From Pseudogemmatithrix spongiicola (GTDB lineage: Bacteria; Gemmatimonadota; Gemmatimonadetes; Gemmatimonadales; Gemmatimonadaceae): DNA of 64,000 nt. Below the pieces are notes generated by a model. The model did not search any database. It saw nothing but the letters and a program-made list of their open reading frames with translations, and was not told where the DNA came from. This document shows, piece after piece, positions 8,063-16,538 of this stretch. Within the stretch, counting starts at the first letter, position 1. Each line of letters starts with the position of its first letter. The position numbers and the translations under genes are program-made. Location of the stretch: assembly GCF_030623445.1 (NCBI RefSeq), contig NZ_CP130613.1:1364001-1428000 (forward strand). Direction: 5' to 3'.

Positions 8063-8878
8063 ATGCGAATCCGGACATGTGTCTTGATGGCAGCGGTGGT
8101 CGCGTTCGCGGCGATGGGCCGCAGTGCGGCGGCTCAGTTCAATGTCGACGAGCTAGAGCTACACGTCACGCCGAACGGTCCCAGTGCAATCGTCCAAGCG
8201 TTTTCCGTGCGGAGCACGGCGGACACTGTCCAGCAGTTGCAATTCGTGTTGAGTGATTGGGAGCGCGACTCCGCCGGCGTGAATCGGTTCGTACCGCTGG
8301 GTGAGCAGGCCGGGACCTGCGGAGACCGCGTCGACGTGTTCCCGCAGACCCTGCAGTTGCGGCCGGGCGCGGTCGAGTTCGTGCGGGTGACGTACCGCCC
8401 CCGCACCGAGGCGCCCGAGACGGGCTGTTGGGCGGTCGTCCAGGCGCGGAGCGTCAGCCCGCCGAGCGACGGCGGCGGCCGCATGGGCGTCAACATCTCG
8501 ATGGTCATCGGTGTGAAGCTCTACGTCCACGCTCCAGATGCCGTCATCGCCGCTGAGGTCGTGTCGGCAGACGTCGAAGACGTGTGGCGCGTAACGGAAA
8601 CCGGTGACTCCGTGCAGTCGGCGCAGGCGGCGGTCCGGCTCGCCAACACCGGTACTGCGCACCTGCGCGTCGTCACCAAGGTCGAGGTGCGCAACGAGCG
8701 CACCGAGTTGCTGAAGGCATTCGACGGCCCGCTTGCGTACATCACCCCGATGGCATTCCGTGACATCCTGGTGCCGCTGCCCCGCGATTTGGCGCCGGGT
8801 CGCTACGTCGTGGTGATCCTGCTCGACTATGGCGGCGACGAGATCACTGCCGCGCAGTTGGATTTCGAGGTTCCGTGA
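8063..8878 (+). CDS. Periplasmic PapD-like chaperone candidate
   Basis: The 271-residue product has a signal peptide (MRIRTCVLMAAVVAFAAMG, cleavage near SAAAQ). The mature part reads as two immunoglobulin-like domains. The first has an edge-strand region with alternating hydrophobics (NISMVIGVKLYVHAPD), where PapD-type chaperones place the G1 donor strand. The second begins near QAAVRLANTGTAHLRVV. Length and layout fit a chaperone of about 240-270 residues, and pilin-like genes flank it. The ATG at 8063 is chosen because it starts the signal peptide; GTG codons at 8036 and 8048 are alternatives. The assignment is inferred from architecture and neighbours. Confidence 0.6.
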   Translation: MRIRTCVLMAAVVAFAAMGRSAAAQFNVDELELHVTPNGPSAIVQAFSVRSTADTVQQLQFVLSDWERDSAGVNRFVPLGEQAGTCGDRVDVFPQTLQLRPGAVEFVRVTYRPRTEAPETGCWAVVQARSVSPPSDGGGRMGVNISMVIGVKLYVHAPDAVIAAEVVSADVEDVWRVTETGDSVQSAQAAVRLANTGTAHLRVVTKVEVRNERTELLKAFDGPLAYITPMAFRDILVPLPRDLAPGRYVVVILLDYGGDEITAAQLDFEVP

Positions 8879-9387
8879 GCGCGCTCTCGTGGCGCCTCGC
8901 CTCTCGCACGGCCGTCGCCCTCCTCTTGCTCGTCGTCCTTTCGGGACGCATCGGAGCACAGAACCGACGTACGGTGCTGACGGTCAGTGGCCTCCCGCTG
9001 TCCGTGACCAACCCGACCGCAACCGACTTCGAGGCTGGGTCGGTCTCGCTCGGCTCCTCGACTTTCAGCGTGGACCTCACCACAAACGTCGGCGGTGGTT
9101 TCCCCGTGCGCGTGACGACGGTCAACGTGCGCTGCCAGACAGCCTGTCCGAACTCCGGCACGTTGCCCGTATCGGCGCTGCAGTGGCGCCGGTCCGACCT
9201 TGGAACGTGGAACACCCTGACCACGGGCTTCGCGCTGGTCGAGACGCGCACCGCGACGTTCAATGGCACCAACGATCCATGGTCGAATTCGATCTTCTGG
9301 CGCTACTTGTTGAGCTGGACGGGAACGCCGCCAACCGCTGCGACCCAGTTTCGCATTGACTTCCAGCTCGTGGTGACGGCGCCGTGA
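8875..9387 (+). CDS. Secreted pilin-like protein 2
   Basis: This 170-residue protein has a signal peptide (TAVALLLLVVLSGRIGAQ). The mature domain is beta-rich, with TVLTVSGLPLSV at its start and a close cysteine pair in RCQTAC. It ends QFRIDFQLVVTAP, similar in position and character to the last strands of the first and third pilin-like products. The GTG start overlaps the chaperone stop by 4 nt (GTGA), which implies coupled translation. A minor subunit or tip adaptor is a reasonable guess. No family is recognised. Confidence 0.6.
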   Translation: MSALSWRLASRTAVALLLLVVLSGRIGAQNRRTVLTVSGLPLSVTNPTATDFEAGSVSLGSSTFSVDLTTNVGGGFPVRVTTVNVRCQTACPNSGTLPVSALQWRRSDLGTWNTLTTGFALVETRTATFNGTNDPWSNSIFWRYLLSWTGTPPTAATQFRIDFQLVVTAP

Positions 9388-12188
9388 TTGACTGGCGAAA
9401 AGGCCTCATGGCGCTCTTGGCCTTGCTGCTCGTGCTTCCTGCACGCGCGGAGGCGTCAGGCGAGCCCCGGCGCCGCGCGCTTCCGGTGTCGGTGTCGGGC
9501 GCTCCGCGAAGCTTGGTTACGCTCGTCGTACCCGTTCCGCAGGACCTGGCAGATGCGGAGCGGGTGCAGTTCGAGGTGGTGTTGAGCGGGGCGGTCGCGG
9601 TCATGGGCCGCCTCACCGGCGATCTTTTGCGGAGCGAGCGTGGCGGCGTGCAGCCGCTCCTGCTCACGCTTCGCGTGCCGTCCACGGCCTTGATCGGGCT
9701 GCTCGACGTCGCCGACGTCGTGTTCGCGGTCGAGGACGGACGCAGCGTCGCGGTGCCGATCATCCTTCGCGTTCCTGCCGTTCGCTCTGTCATCGTCAGC
9801 GGGCTTCGCGAAGTCCGCGACCTCGAGTCGGGTGACCGCGTGGAACTGGTATACCGCGTGCGGAATCTCGGCAATGCTGTTGAACGCCTGCGTGTCGAAA
9901 TCGCCGCGAATCCCGCCCTCGCCGCCCGCAGCCTGGATGGACCGCAGGTGTCGCTTGCGCCGTACGGCGAAGCGACCGTGACGGTCGCGCTGCGCGTCCC
10001 GCCGGCGAACGGCGCGCAGTTTCCGGTGGCGCTGTCGCTCGTACGCGAGGACGGCTTCGTCGGCGACAGCATCGCCGCCGCGCGGACCATCCTCCAAGTG
10101 GCCAGCACGCCGACCCGCTTGCCTGGCGTGACGATGAATCCGTTCTACGGCGTCGCGGCGTCGCGGGACGGCACGGCCTCCGCCGGCGGGTTCCGCATCG
10201 CCGGACCGGTCAGCGATTCGATCGATTTCTCGCTTGACCTCGCGCTGCCCCCGCAGGGGCAGGGGCTTGGGGTGCTGGGCTTAAGCACGCTCGGTGTGGT
10301 GCGGCAACCGTTCCAGGCAACGCTGGGCAGCGCATCGTGGCGCGCCTCAGCCGGCATCGCGGCCGCCGACTTTGGCGCCCTTTCTGGTATGGCGCCGAAC
10401 GGCGAGGGTGTGGTGGTGCACGCGCCGGTCTTCGGATCGCGCGTCGAGGCGCTTGCCGCGCGACCCCACGCCGGCCTCCAGTCGCGCGGCCATTTCACCG
10501 GCGTGCGCGCGACGTTTGATGTCCCCGTTGGCCAAATGGCGGTTGGCATCACGTCGCTGCGTGAGCGCAGCGGCTTCCTGCCCGGTGCGGGCCGCGCGCT
10601 CGACGCGTTGGCGGTTGAGATCGGCGACGTGCATTTCGGCGCGGTGTCGTCGAGCGCCGGCCTTGCGCTGCGCGACGTGGCCGGTGGTCGTGCCCTTGGC
10701 TACCGGGTGGGCGTCGCGCAGAATGGCCTTCAAACGCGCTGGAGCGCTAGCGTAGTGCAGACGCCGGGTGGAGCCAACGGTTTTGCGGCGTCGGAAAGCA
10801 TGTGGATGCTCGATGCCCGACACGAGTACTCCCGGCGGCTCGCGCTTTCGGCGAATGCGCAGCAGACGCGTGATGGTAACGCAATCGTCCGCAGTTTCGC
10901 GGCGCGGACGGTTGGCGTCGGGGCGCAGTACGCGCTCACGCCACAGACGACCTGGAATCTGCGGCTCAACAGCGCGGAGTCGGAGTTGTCGGCGGGCGCA
11001 GGCTCGGGTGGGAGTTTCGGGAACGAGCAGCTGTCGATCGGAACCGACCTCTCCACGATGCGCGGCGCTTGGCAGTTCTCCGCGAATCTGCGGCTCAGCG
11101 CGATTTCGCGGTTTGCCACGCTCGTCAGTGGCGCGACGAACCGCAGCTCGGCCCAGCAGCGGCAGACGGGCATCGGGGTGTCGCGCGACTTCCAGCGGCT
11201 GGGGCGGCTCGACTACTCCAACACGCTGGTCGAGACCGGCCGAGGCGGCGGCGCGGCCCCGTGGCAACTGAACCAGTCACTACGCTGGTCCGATCTCACG
11301 GTGAGTGTGGGGAACGCCTTCGTGCGCTTCGGCTCGGAGATCGAGACCATCAGCAACTCGCTCTCTCCCACCGGTGTCATCCTCCGCGGCGATGTTTCGA
11401 CGACGTTGCGGAGCGGCGTCGATATCGGGGGGTCCGTCGAGCGGAACCCTTTCCTCCTGGATCGCTCCGGCCGTGTCGGCGTGATCGCAGCGGTGCGCGT
11501 TGGCGTGTCTGCGACCGCATTCGAGGGTGTGCTGCGCACGACGGAGCGCGTCGTCTTTGTCGACGAGAACGGTGACGGGCGGCGCGACCCTGGCGAGCGC
11601 GGGGTAGGTGGCGTCGTCTTTCATTTCGCCAACTATCGATTCGTCTCGTCGCGGTCCGGCACTTTCAAAGTGCCGCGGTCGATGCGCGGCCGGCTGCGCG
11701 CGGACCTCTCCTCCATCCCGACGGGTCTTTTGCTCCATCCGCGATACGCGGCCGACACGGTGGAGCGCGTGGAGATTCCGCTCGTGGCCACTTCGCGCGC
11801 AACCCTGCAGCTACGACTTGAGCAGGATGATCAGGGGCGCGTTCCGAACGTCGACCTGGCGAACGCCGATGTCTGGCTGCGAGACGCCGAGGGCTTCGAG
11901 TGGGTGGGCATGAACGTTGGGGGAGGCAAGTTCCTCTTCACGGACCTCCCGAGCGGGCGATACGTGATGCGGACCAGCACGGCCCGGCTCTCGGAGCCGG
12001 TGCGCATCGAAGAGTCTACGTTGTTGTTGCGCGCAGGGGACGATCTGACGATTGACGTACCGGTTCGCGGACGCGCGGTGCGCATCATCACGCCGCCGCG
12101 ACAGGGAGGGCGAGGTGGTGTCGGGCCCCGCGGTGGCTCCGGCTCCCGAAGCGGCCCAGATCAGCGCTCCCGAAGGGTGATTCCGTGA
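9384..12188 (+). CDS. Large outer-membrane usher-like beta-barrel protein
   Basis: The product is 934 residues with a signal peptide (GLMALLALLLVLPARAEA). Residues 25-250 look like beta-sandwich domains, including a stretch near 160-245 resembling NEW3-type domains. Residues 250-710 are long alternating amphipathic strands rich in Gly, Ser and aromatics (for example WQFSANLRLSAISRF), as in an outer-membrane barrel. At 727-735 a calcium-loop-like motif DENGDGRRD followed by PGERGVGG resembles SdrD B-type repeats. C-terminal beta-sandwich segments (LPSGRYVMRTS) follow, then a basic Gly/Arg-rich tail. Size, order and operon context suggest the secretion channel of a chaperone-usher-like system, but no classical usher signature is evident. 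Confidence 0.55.
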   Translation: MIDWRKGLMALLALLLVLPARAEASGEPRRRALPVSVSGAPRSLVTLVVPVPQDLADAERVQFEVVLSGAVAVMGRLTGDLLRSERGGVQPLLLTLRVPSTALIGLLDVADVVFAVEDGRSVAVPIILRVPAVRSVIVSGLREVRDLESGDRVELVYRVRNLGNAVERLRVEIAANPALAARSLDGPQVSLAPYGEATVTVALRVPPANGAQFPVALSLVREDGFVGDSIAAARTILQVASTPTRLPGVTMNPFYGVAASRDGTASAGGFRIAGPVSDSIDFSLDLALPPQGQGLGVLGLSTLGVVRQPFQATLGSASWRASAGIAAADFGALSGMAPNGEGVVVHAPVFGSRVEALAARPHAGLQSRGHFTGVRATFDVPVGQMAVGITSLRERSGFLPGAGRALDALAVEIGDVHFGAVSSSAGLALRDVAGGRALGYRVGVAQNGLQTRWSASVVQTPGGANGFAASESMWMLDARHEYSRRLALSANAQQTRDGNAIVRSFAARTVGVGAQYALTPQTTWNLRLNSAESELSAGAGSGGSFGNEQLSIGTDLSTMRGAWQFSANLRLSAISRFATLVSGATNRSSAQQRQTGIGVSRDFQRLGRLDYSNTLVETGRGGGAAPWQLNQSLRWSDLTVSVGNAFVRFGSEIETISNSLSPTGVILRGDVSTTLRSGVDIGGSVERNPFLLDRSGRVGVIAAVRVGVSATAFEGVLRTTERVVFVDENGDGRRDPGERGVGGVVFHFANYRFVSSRSGTFKVPRSMRGRLRADLSSIPTGLLLHPRYAADTVERVEIPLVATSRATLQLRLEQDDQGRVPNVDLANADVWLRDAEGFEWVGMNVGGGKFLFTDLPSGRYVMRTSTARLSEPVRIEESTLLLRAGDDLTIDVPVRGRAVRIITPPRQGGRGGVGPRGGSGSRSGPDQRSRRVIP

Positions 12189-12610
12189 GGTCACCGGCGC
12201 ATGGCGTCAGTATGGCGGGGCTGCTCGTCGCGATGAGCGCTGCGGGGTGCGCGTTGGCCGGCGAGCCGGAAGGTCCGTTCGCGGATCTCCGAGGAACCTG
12301 GACGTTTGCGGGCTCGCAGTCCGCTCCGGTGTTGCAGCTGAGCGGGACGCTGGTCTTTTCGGGGCAGGACGCTGAGCAGGTTGTCGGCTCGCTGTCGTGG
12401 CAGGAAACCGATCGGCTCGGCATCGTCGTGACTCGCGGTGGTCCGACCACGGGGACGGTGGTCGGGCTTACCGATGTAGACTTCGCGGTGACCTTGCCGG
12501 ACGGGGAGCGGCGTTTCGTGGCGGAGGTCCGCGCCGATACCCTCGTTGGCGTCTGGGCCGGGGCTCCCGCAAGCGCGTCCGGCGAGTTTCGTGCGGAGCG
12601 GGTTCGATGA
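12185..12610 (+). CDS. Small predicted lipoprotein of the pilus-like locus
   Basis: The gene encodes 141 residues from a GTG that overlaps the usher-like stop by 4 nt. The N-terminus has a hydrophobic stretch ending in the lipobox-like MSAAGC, which predicts lipidation at Cys22. The rest is a small beta-rich domain (DLRGTWTF, LQLSGTLVFSG) that resembles lipocalin-like or META-like folds in outline only. It may anchor or assist the outer-membrane complex. No family is recognised. Confidence 0.6.
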   Translation: MRSPAHGVSMAGLLVAMSAAGCALAGEPEGPFADLRGTWTFAGSQSAPVLQLSGTLVFSGQDAEQVVGSLSWQETDRLGIVVTRGGPTTGTVVGLTDVDFAVTLPDGERRFVAEVRADTLVGVWAGAPASASGEFRAERVR

Positions 12611-13134
12611 GAATCCGCGGTGTCGTCGCGCTGCTGCTGGTCGCCGCCCTCCGTCCACTGGCCGCCCAGACCTGTACCGCGACGAACGTGGCCAATTGTA
12701 CGGTCACCGGTAACGCAACTCGCTCCGTGACGGTCGGCGTGGGGTACGTCGCGCGATTGATCCTGTCGACCTCCACCGTCACGATTCCTACTCCGGACAT
12801 CGCACAGTTCGACGCGAGTGTGACGGGCAACGGAAGCTTTAGCTTCATTGTTCGCGCGAACACGCCCTGGCAGGTGTCGATTCGATCCACCGCCACGACC
12901 TGGACGGCTGCTCCGCTTTCCGCGCGGCAGACGAAGCCGGCAGGTGATCTCCAGTGGTCCCTGTCTGCGGTGTCGGGCTTCACGAACATGACGACCAGTT
13001 TTGCGGCGGTCTCGAGCGGTACGGCCACCGCCGGTTCAAGCGTCACGGTCTATCTGCGGGCCGCACTGGCCTGGACGCTGGAGACGGCAGGGACATACTC
13101 GCTGCCGTTGGAAGTGACCGTAACGTCGCCATGA
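12607..13134 (+). CDS. Secreted pilin-like protein 3
   Basis: The 175-residue product has a signal peptide (MRIRGVVALLLVAALRPLAAQ). The mature part starts with a cysteine pair (TCTATNVANC) and is Thr/Ser/Val rich with predicted beta-strands. It ends YSLPLEVTVTSP, almost the same terminus as the first pilin-like protein. It overlaps the lipoprotein gene by ATGA and closes the coupled run. It may be a second structural subunit or a terminator of the fibre. Confidence 0.62.
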   Translation: MRIRGVVALLLVAALRPLAAQTCTATNVANCTVTGNATRSVTVGVGYVARLILSTSTVTIPTPDIAQFDASVTGNGSFSFIVRANTPWQVSIRSTATTWTAAPLSARQTKPAGDLQWSLSAVSGFTNMTTSFAAVSSGTATAGSSVTVYLRAALAWTLETAGTYSLPLEVTVTSP

Positions 13135-13572
13135 CCACGCTCGCCGTTGCGCCTCGCGGCGACCGCTGAACACCTGCGTTCCACCGCGGTCACGGCCGCC
13201 GCCCAAAATGAATGCGGTGTATTATCGGCCTCATGTTGCTGCACGATCTCGCCAAATCTTCGCGGGATGTGGATATGTCGCGCTCAACGCCCGAATGCGA
13301 CCAGTGTCACTGTAAGTGATGTCCATAAGTTGATATTTCAGGCTATTTTACAGCCTCGCATTCATCTCGTTTGTTGATCGAATTGTTGCGCATAGCCATG
13401 CAAAGGCGCGCGCATATCAAGCATGTTGGCTCTGTGTGCTTTGCGATAATCACAAAGTTGCACGATGTGACGGCGTGTTGAAGCGGCGATTCGGTTGCTC
13501 ACGGCCGATCTACCATGCGGCAGTTGTGCTCTTGCGAGGACGGCCGAAACTGTGCCTGCGCAGCCTCGAGGT
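13135..13572. other. Gene-free, AT-richer region downstream of the pilus-like locus
   Basis: No convincing gene is present. The composition is AT-richer from about 13230 to 13460, matching the upstream flank. A GTAAGTGAT word at 13312-13320 repeats one from the upstream flank, and a weak hairpin (AGGCT-ATTTTAC-AGCCT) lies nearby. The region separates the pilus-like genes from convergent htpX. Confidence 0.55.
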
Positions 13573-14610
13573 TCAGCTCGCGGTCTTCTCGCGACCCGTG
13601 CCCTGAAACGCCATCGCCTTCAACCGCGCCACCCGAATCGCCATCGGCGGGTGCGTCGCAAACAAATCCGCGAACCACCCCTCCTTCCGGTTCGCCCGCC
13701 GCCCCGTCGGATCCACAATGCACAGGTGCGCCACCCCGGTCGAGATCGTCGTCGTCGGCGCATGATGCGACTCGATCTTCGCCAGCGCCTCGGCAAGACT
13801 TGCCGGGTTCCGCGTGAACTGCGCCGCCATCGCATCCGCGAAATACTCGCGACTCCGGCTCACCGCCATGGCCATCAGGCGCACGATGATCGGCGCCAAA
13901 ATCCAGGACAGAAGCCAGACAACGAGCACAATCAGGGCTAAGGGATTTCCGCCCTTACCCTCCCGCCGGGACCCGCCGCCGCCCCCGCGGCCGCTCCGGA
14001 ACGTGGTCCGGAGCATCATGTCCCGGATCAACAGGATGGCCCCGCCGAGCCCGGCAATGAGGGTCATCAGCTTGGTGTCCTCGTTCTTCACATGCCCCAT
14101 CTCGTGCGCCACGACGGCCTGCAGCTCGTCGCGGTTGAGGAGCTCGAGCAAACCCGAGGTCACGGCGAGGTGGGCCTCGCCGGGCTTGGTCCCGGACACG
14201 AACGCGTTGGGATCGGGGTCGGGAACGATGTAAACCGACGGCATGGGCAGGCCGGAGGCGACAGACATCTCCTCGACCACATTCATCAACTGCCGCTCTT
14301 GGTCGCTGGTCGGGTGCACCAGGGGCTGGGCGCCGACCTGCTTCACGACCCGCTTGCCGCCGTTCCGGAGCACATCAAGCGTGAGGCCGAGGGCGAGCAC
14401 GCCGAGTACGGTGCCGATCCAGGGGAACCGGTGCTGGTAGACCGTCCGGCCGGCCTCGTCGGTGAAGTCCTGCGCGTACAGGAACAGGGCGAGGTCGCCG
14501 CCTAGCCCAAGCCACAGGAAAAAGAGCAGGAAGCCGGCCACCAACCACCGGGACTTCCGGCGGTTGGCGGCCTGCTGCTCGAACAGATTGAGGGTCGTGG
14601 GCTCAGCCAC
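13573..14610 (-). CDS. htpX: M48 family membrane metalloprotease HtpX
   Basis: The 345-residue inner-membrane zinc protease has two N-terminal helices (22-46 and 64-80), the zinc motif HEMGH at 169-173, the third ligand E255 in SREYFADA, and helices around 184-200 and 224-250. A glycine/arginine-rich loop lies at 205-221. HtpX degrades misfolded membrane proteins with its active site on the cytoplasmic face. It begins with GTG 20 nt after the lemA stop; lemA-htpX is a widely conserved pair. Confidence 0.94.
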   Translation of the reverse strand: MAEPTTLNLFEQQAANRRKSRWLVAGFLLFFLWLGLGGDLALFLYAQDFTDEAGRTVYQHRFPWIGTVLGVLALGLTLDVLRNGGKRVVKQVGAQPLVHPTSDQERQLMNVVEEMSVASGLPMPSVYIVPDPDPNAFVSGTKPGEAHLAVTSGLLELLNRDELQAVVAHEMGHVKNEDTKLMTLIAGLGGAILLIRDMMLRTTFRSGRGGGGGSRREGKGGNPLALIVLVVWLLSWILAPIIVRLMAMAVSRSREYFADAMAAQFTRNPASLAEALAKIESHHAPTTTISTGVAHLCIVDPTGRRANRKEGWFADLFATHPPMAIRVARLKAMAFQGTGREKTAS

Positions 14611-14630
14611 GAATGGTCACCGCGCTCGGC

Positions 14631-15206
14631 TTATGCGCCGCGACGGAACTCGACCTTGGGCACCGCCCGCTCGGCCGCGTCCTCGATCTCCCACAGTTCC
14701 GCCGGCGTAGCATTCGCCATGCCCGCCACGAGGTTCGTGGGGAACTGCTGCTGCTTGGTGTTGTACTGCGTGGCGGTGTCGTTGTAGAGCTGGCGCGCAA
14801 AGCCGACCTTGTTCTCGGTCGAGGCGAGCTCCTCTTGCAGCGACTTCATGTTGCTGGTGGCCTTGAGGTCGGGATACGCCTCGACGACGGCCATGAAGCG
14901 GCCCAACGCACCGGTGAGCTGGGTCTCGGCGGCAGCGACCTGCTTCACATGCTGGGGATCAAAGCCCGCCGACGCCTGGATGGCGCTGTTGCGCGCGCTG
15001 ATGACGGCCTGGAGGGTGTCCTTTTCGAAATCCATGGCCGCTTGGACCGAACTGATCAGGTTGGGGATCAGGTCGTGGCGGCGCTTGAGCTGCACGTCGA
15101 TCTGCTTGAGCGCGTTGGCGGTCTGGTTGCGGAGGGCGATCAGGCCGTTGTAGGCCGAGATCAACCAGAACACGACGACGACGGCGACAATGCCGAGGAT
15201 GAGCAC
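14631..15206 (-). CDS. lemA: LemA family membrane protein
   Basis: The 191-residue product has one N-terminal membrane helix (VLILGIVAVVVVFWLISAYN) followed by the LemA helical domain, with RNQTANALKQIDVQLKRRHD and the conserved segment DLIPNLISSVQ. The GTG at 15206 is preceded by GGAG at suitable distance, so it is preferred over an ATG 57 nt upstream that lacks one. Function in this family is unsettled; LemA proteins are often paired with envelope proteases such as HtpX, as here. Confidence 0.92.
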   Translation of the reverse strand: MLILGIVAVVVVFWLISAYNGLIALRNQTANALKQIDVQLKRRHDLIPNLISSVQAAMDFEKDTLQAVISARNSAIQASAGFDPQHVKQVAAAETQLTGALGRFMAVVEAYPDLKATSNMKSLQEELASTENKVGFARQLYNDTATQYNTKQQQFPTNLVAGMANATPAELWEIEDAAERAVPKVEFRRGA

Positions 15207-15239
15207 AGCGGTCTCCGGAAGGGGGTCCACCGAAAAGGT

Positions 15240-15273
15240 ACGGGGGGCGACGCCGCTTGGCATCGCCCCCCGT
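15240..15273 (-). terminator. Rho-independent terminator candidate
   Basis: Perfect 11-bp arms (15240-15250 with 15263-15273, core GGGGGGCGA) flank a 12-nt loop. Read on the minus strand the hairpin is followed by ACCTTTTC. It would end transcripts of the small membrane gene before lemA. Confidence 0.6.
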
Positions 15274-15328
15274 CTTTACGAAATCCTGTCGCGCGGGTGT
15301 CAGCGCGAACCGTGGCGCGTCCGCCGGC

Positions 15329-15514
15329 TTAGTTGCCGGCCTGCGCGGCCTTCTTCTTGGCCATGGCGTCCATCACCCAGGTGGCCGGGATGATGAACAG
15401 CGGCGTGAGGAAGAAGCCGAGCAGGATGTTGATCCAGGTGAGGCCCACGTAGTACGCGCCCATGCCGAGTCCGGCCCAGAGGGTACCAAGAGGACCGCCA
15501 AACGCCTGTTCCAC
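15329..15514 (-). CDS. Small membrane protein of unknown function
   Basis: The gene encodes 61 residues if it starts at the GTG at 15514, which has GGAG 8 nt upstream; an earlier in-frame GTG at 15565 would give 78 residues. The centre is one long hydrophobic stretch (YYVGLTWINILLGFFLTPLF, continuing to VMDAM) that could form one or two helices. A short Lys/Ala tail (AKKKAAQAGN) follows. No family is recognised. It is divergent from tilS. Confidence 0.6.
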   Translation of the reverse strand: MEQAFGGPLGTLWAGLGMGAYYVGLTWINILLGFFLTPLFIIPATWVMDAMAKKKAAQAGN

Positions 15515-15585
15515 GGGATTCGCTCCGAAATGTCCGGGGTGAAGTCGATGGGCGCCTGCCGTCACGGCGAGCGCGCGTCGGCGAG

Positions 15586-15591
15586 TATGTT
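15586..15591 (+). promoter_or_regulatory. Candidate -10 (TATGTT) for leaderless tilS
   Basis: TATGTT ends 6 nt before the tilS ATG, placing the expected transcription start at the A of the start codon. No ribosome site is present between them. Confidence 0.45.
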
Positions 15592-15597
15592 AGCCAG

Positions 15598-16533
15598 ATG
15601 CCGACGCAAAGTGAAGCGCTGGAATCCGTCCATCGTTCCCTCGCCGAACTGCCCCGGGGGCGCTGGCTGCTGGCGGTGAGCGGCGGGCGGGATTCCATGG
15701 CGCTGCTCGACGCCTTCGCGACGGCCCGCGGGCACGAGGTGGCGGGCGTGGCGAGCTTCGACCACGGGACCGGACGCGCGGCGACGCGCGCCGTGCAGCT
15801 GGTGGAGCGGACGGCGATGGCGCTGCAGCTCCCGGTGATGACGGGTGCCCTCGGCGCAGCGGGCGCGGGCGACGAGGCATCCTGGCGCGAGGCCCGCTGG
15901 CGTTTCCTGCGCGGCTGGGCGGCGGAACTGCGGGCGACGGTGGTGACGGCGCATACTTGGGACGACCAAGTCGAAACCGTAGTGCTGCGGCTGCTGCGCG
16001 ACAGCGGCCCGCGCGGTCTCGCGGGCATGCGCGTGGCGAGTGACGTGCTGCGGCCGTTCCTGGCACTCCCGCGCGAGACGGTTGCGGCGTTCGCCAGCGC
16101 GCGCGGACTCACCTGGGTGGAGGATCCCTCCAACCGCTCGATGGCGTTCGCGCGCAACCGTGTGCGACATGAGCTCCTACCCGCGCTCGAGCGCGCCTCG
16201 CCCGGATTCGCGCGCTGGTGCTGGGAGCTGTCCGGCCGCGCAGCGGCGTGGCGCGCGCAGGTCGCCGCGTGGGTGGACGCGACGCTCAGTCCCGTGCTCG
16301 TGGACGCGGAGCGCGTGGCGGCACGCGCGGGGCCGCTGCGAACGCTCGACCCTGCGGGTGGAGCCGTGATCTGGCCGGAGCTCGCCGCGCGCGTGGGACT
16401 CGTGATGGATCGGCGAGGGATCGCGCGCGTGACGGCCTGGGCGGCAGGGGCCAAGGCGGGCGGTCGGGTCCAGTTGTCGGGTGGCGAGGTGCTCTGCACG
16501 GCCAGCACATTCGTCCTTCGGCGTCTATATTGA
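15598..16533 (+). CDS. tilS: tRNA(Ile)-lysidine synthetase
   Basis: The 311-residue product is an N-type ATP pyrophosphatase with the PP-loop SGGRDS at 28-33 and the TilS segments TAHTWDDQVETVVLRLLRD and EDPSNRSMAFARNRVRHELLP. It ligates lysine to C34 of the CAU-anticodon tRNA so that it reads AUA. At 311 residues it is shorter than the E. coli enzyme and keeps the catalytic and first helical domains with only a reduced C-terminal part. The ATG at 15598 directly follows a -10-like hexamer. Confidence 0.93.
   Translation: MPTQSEALESVHRSLAELPRGRWLLAVSGGRDSMALLDAFATARGHEVAGVASFDHGTGRAATRAVQLVERTAMALQLPVMTGALGAAGAGDEASWREARWRFLRGWAAELRATVVTAHTWDDQVETVVLRLLRDSGPRGLAGMRVASDVLRPFLALPRETVAAFASARGLTWVEDPSNRSMAFARNRVRHELLPALERASPGFARWCWELSGRAAAWRAQVAAWVDATLSPVLVDAERVAARAGPLRTLDPAGGAVIWPELAARVGLVMDRRGIARVTAWAAGAKAGGRVQLSGGEVLCTASTFVLRRLY
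16526..16531 (+). promoter_or_regulatory. Candidate -10 (TATATT) for leaderless hpt
   Basis: TATATT overlaps the last codon of tilS and ends 7 nt before the hpt ATG, so hpt could have its own leaderless transcript as well as readthrough from tilS. Confidence 0.4.
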
Positions 16534-16538
16534 TGTAG

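Noticed and set aside
13147-13377. A 76-codon plus-strand frame after the last pilin-like gene
   Set aside because: No signal, no domain, no ribosome site, and it runs through an AT-rich region of different composition.
6837-13572. Calling the pilus-like region a proven genomic island
   Set aside because: AT-richer flanks suggest transfer, but no integrase, tRNA junction or direct-repeat attachment sites are visible.
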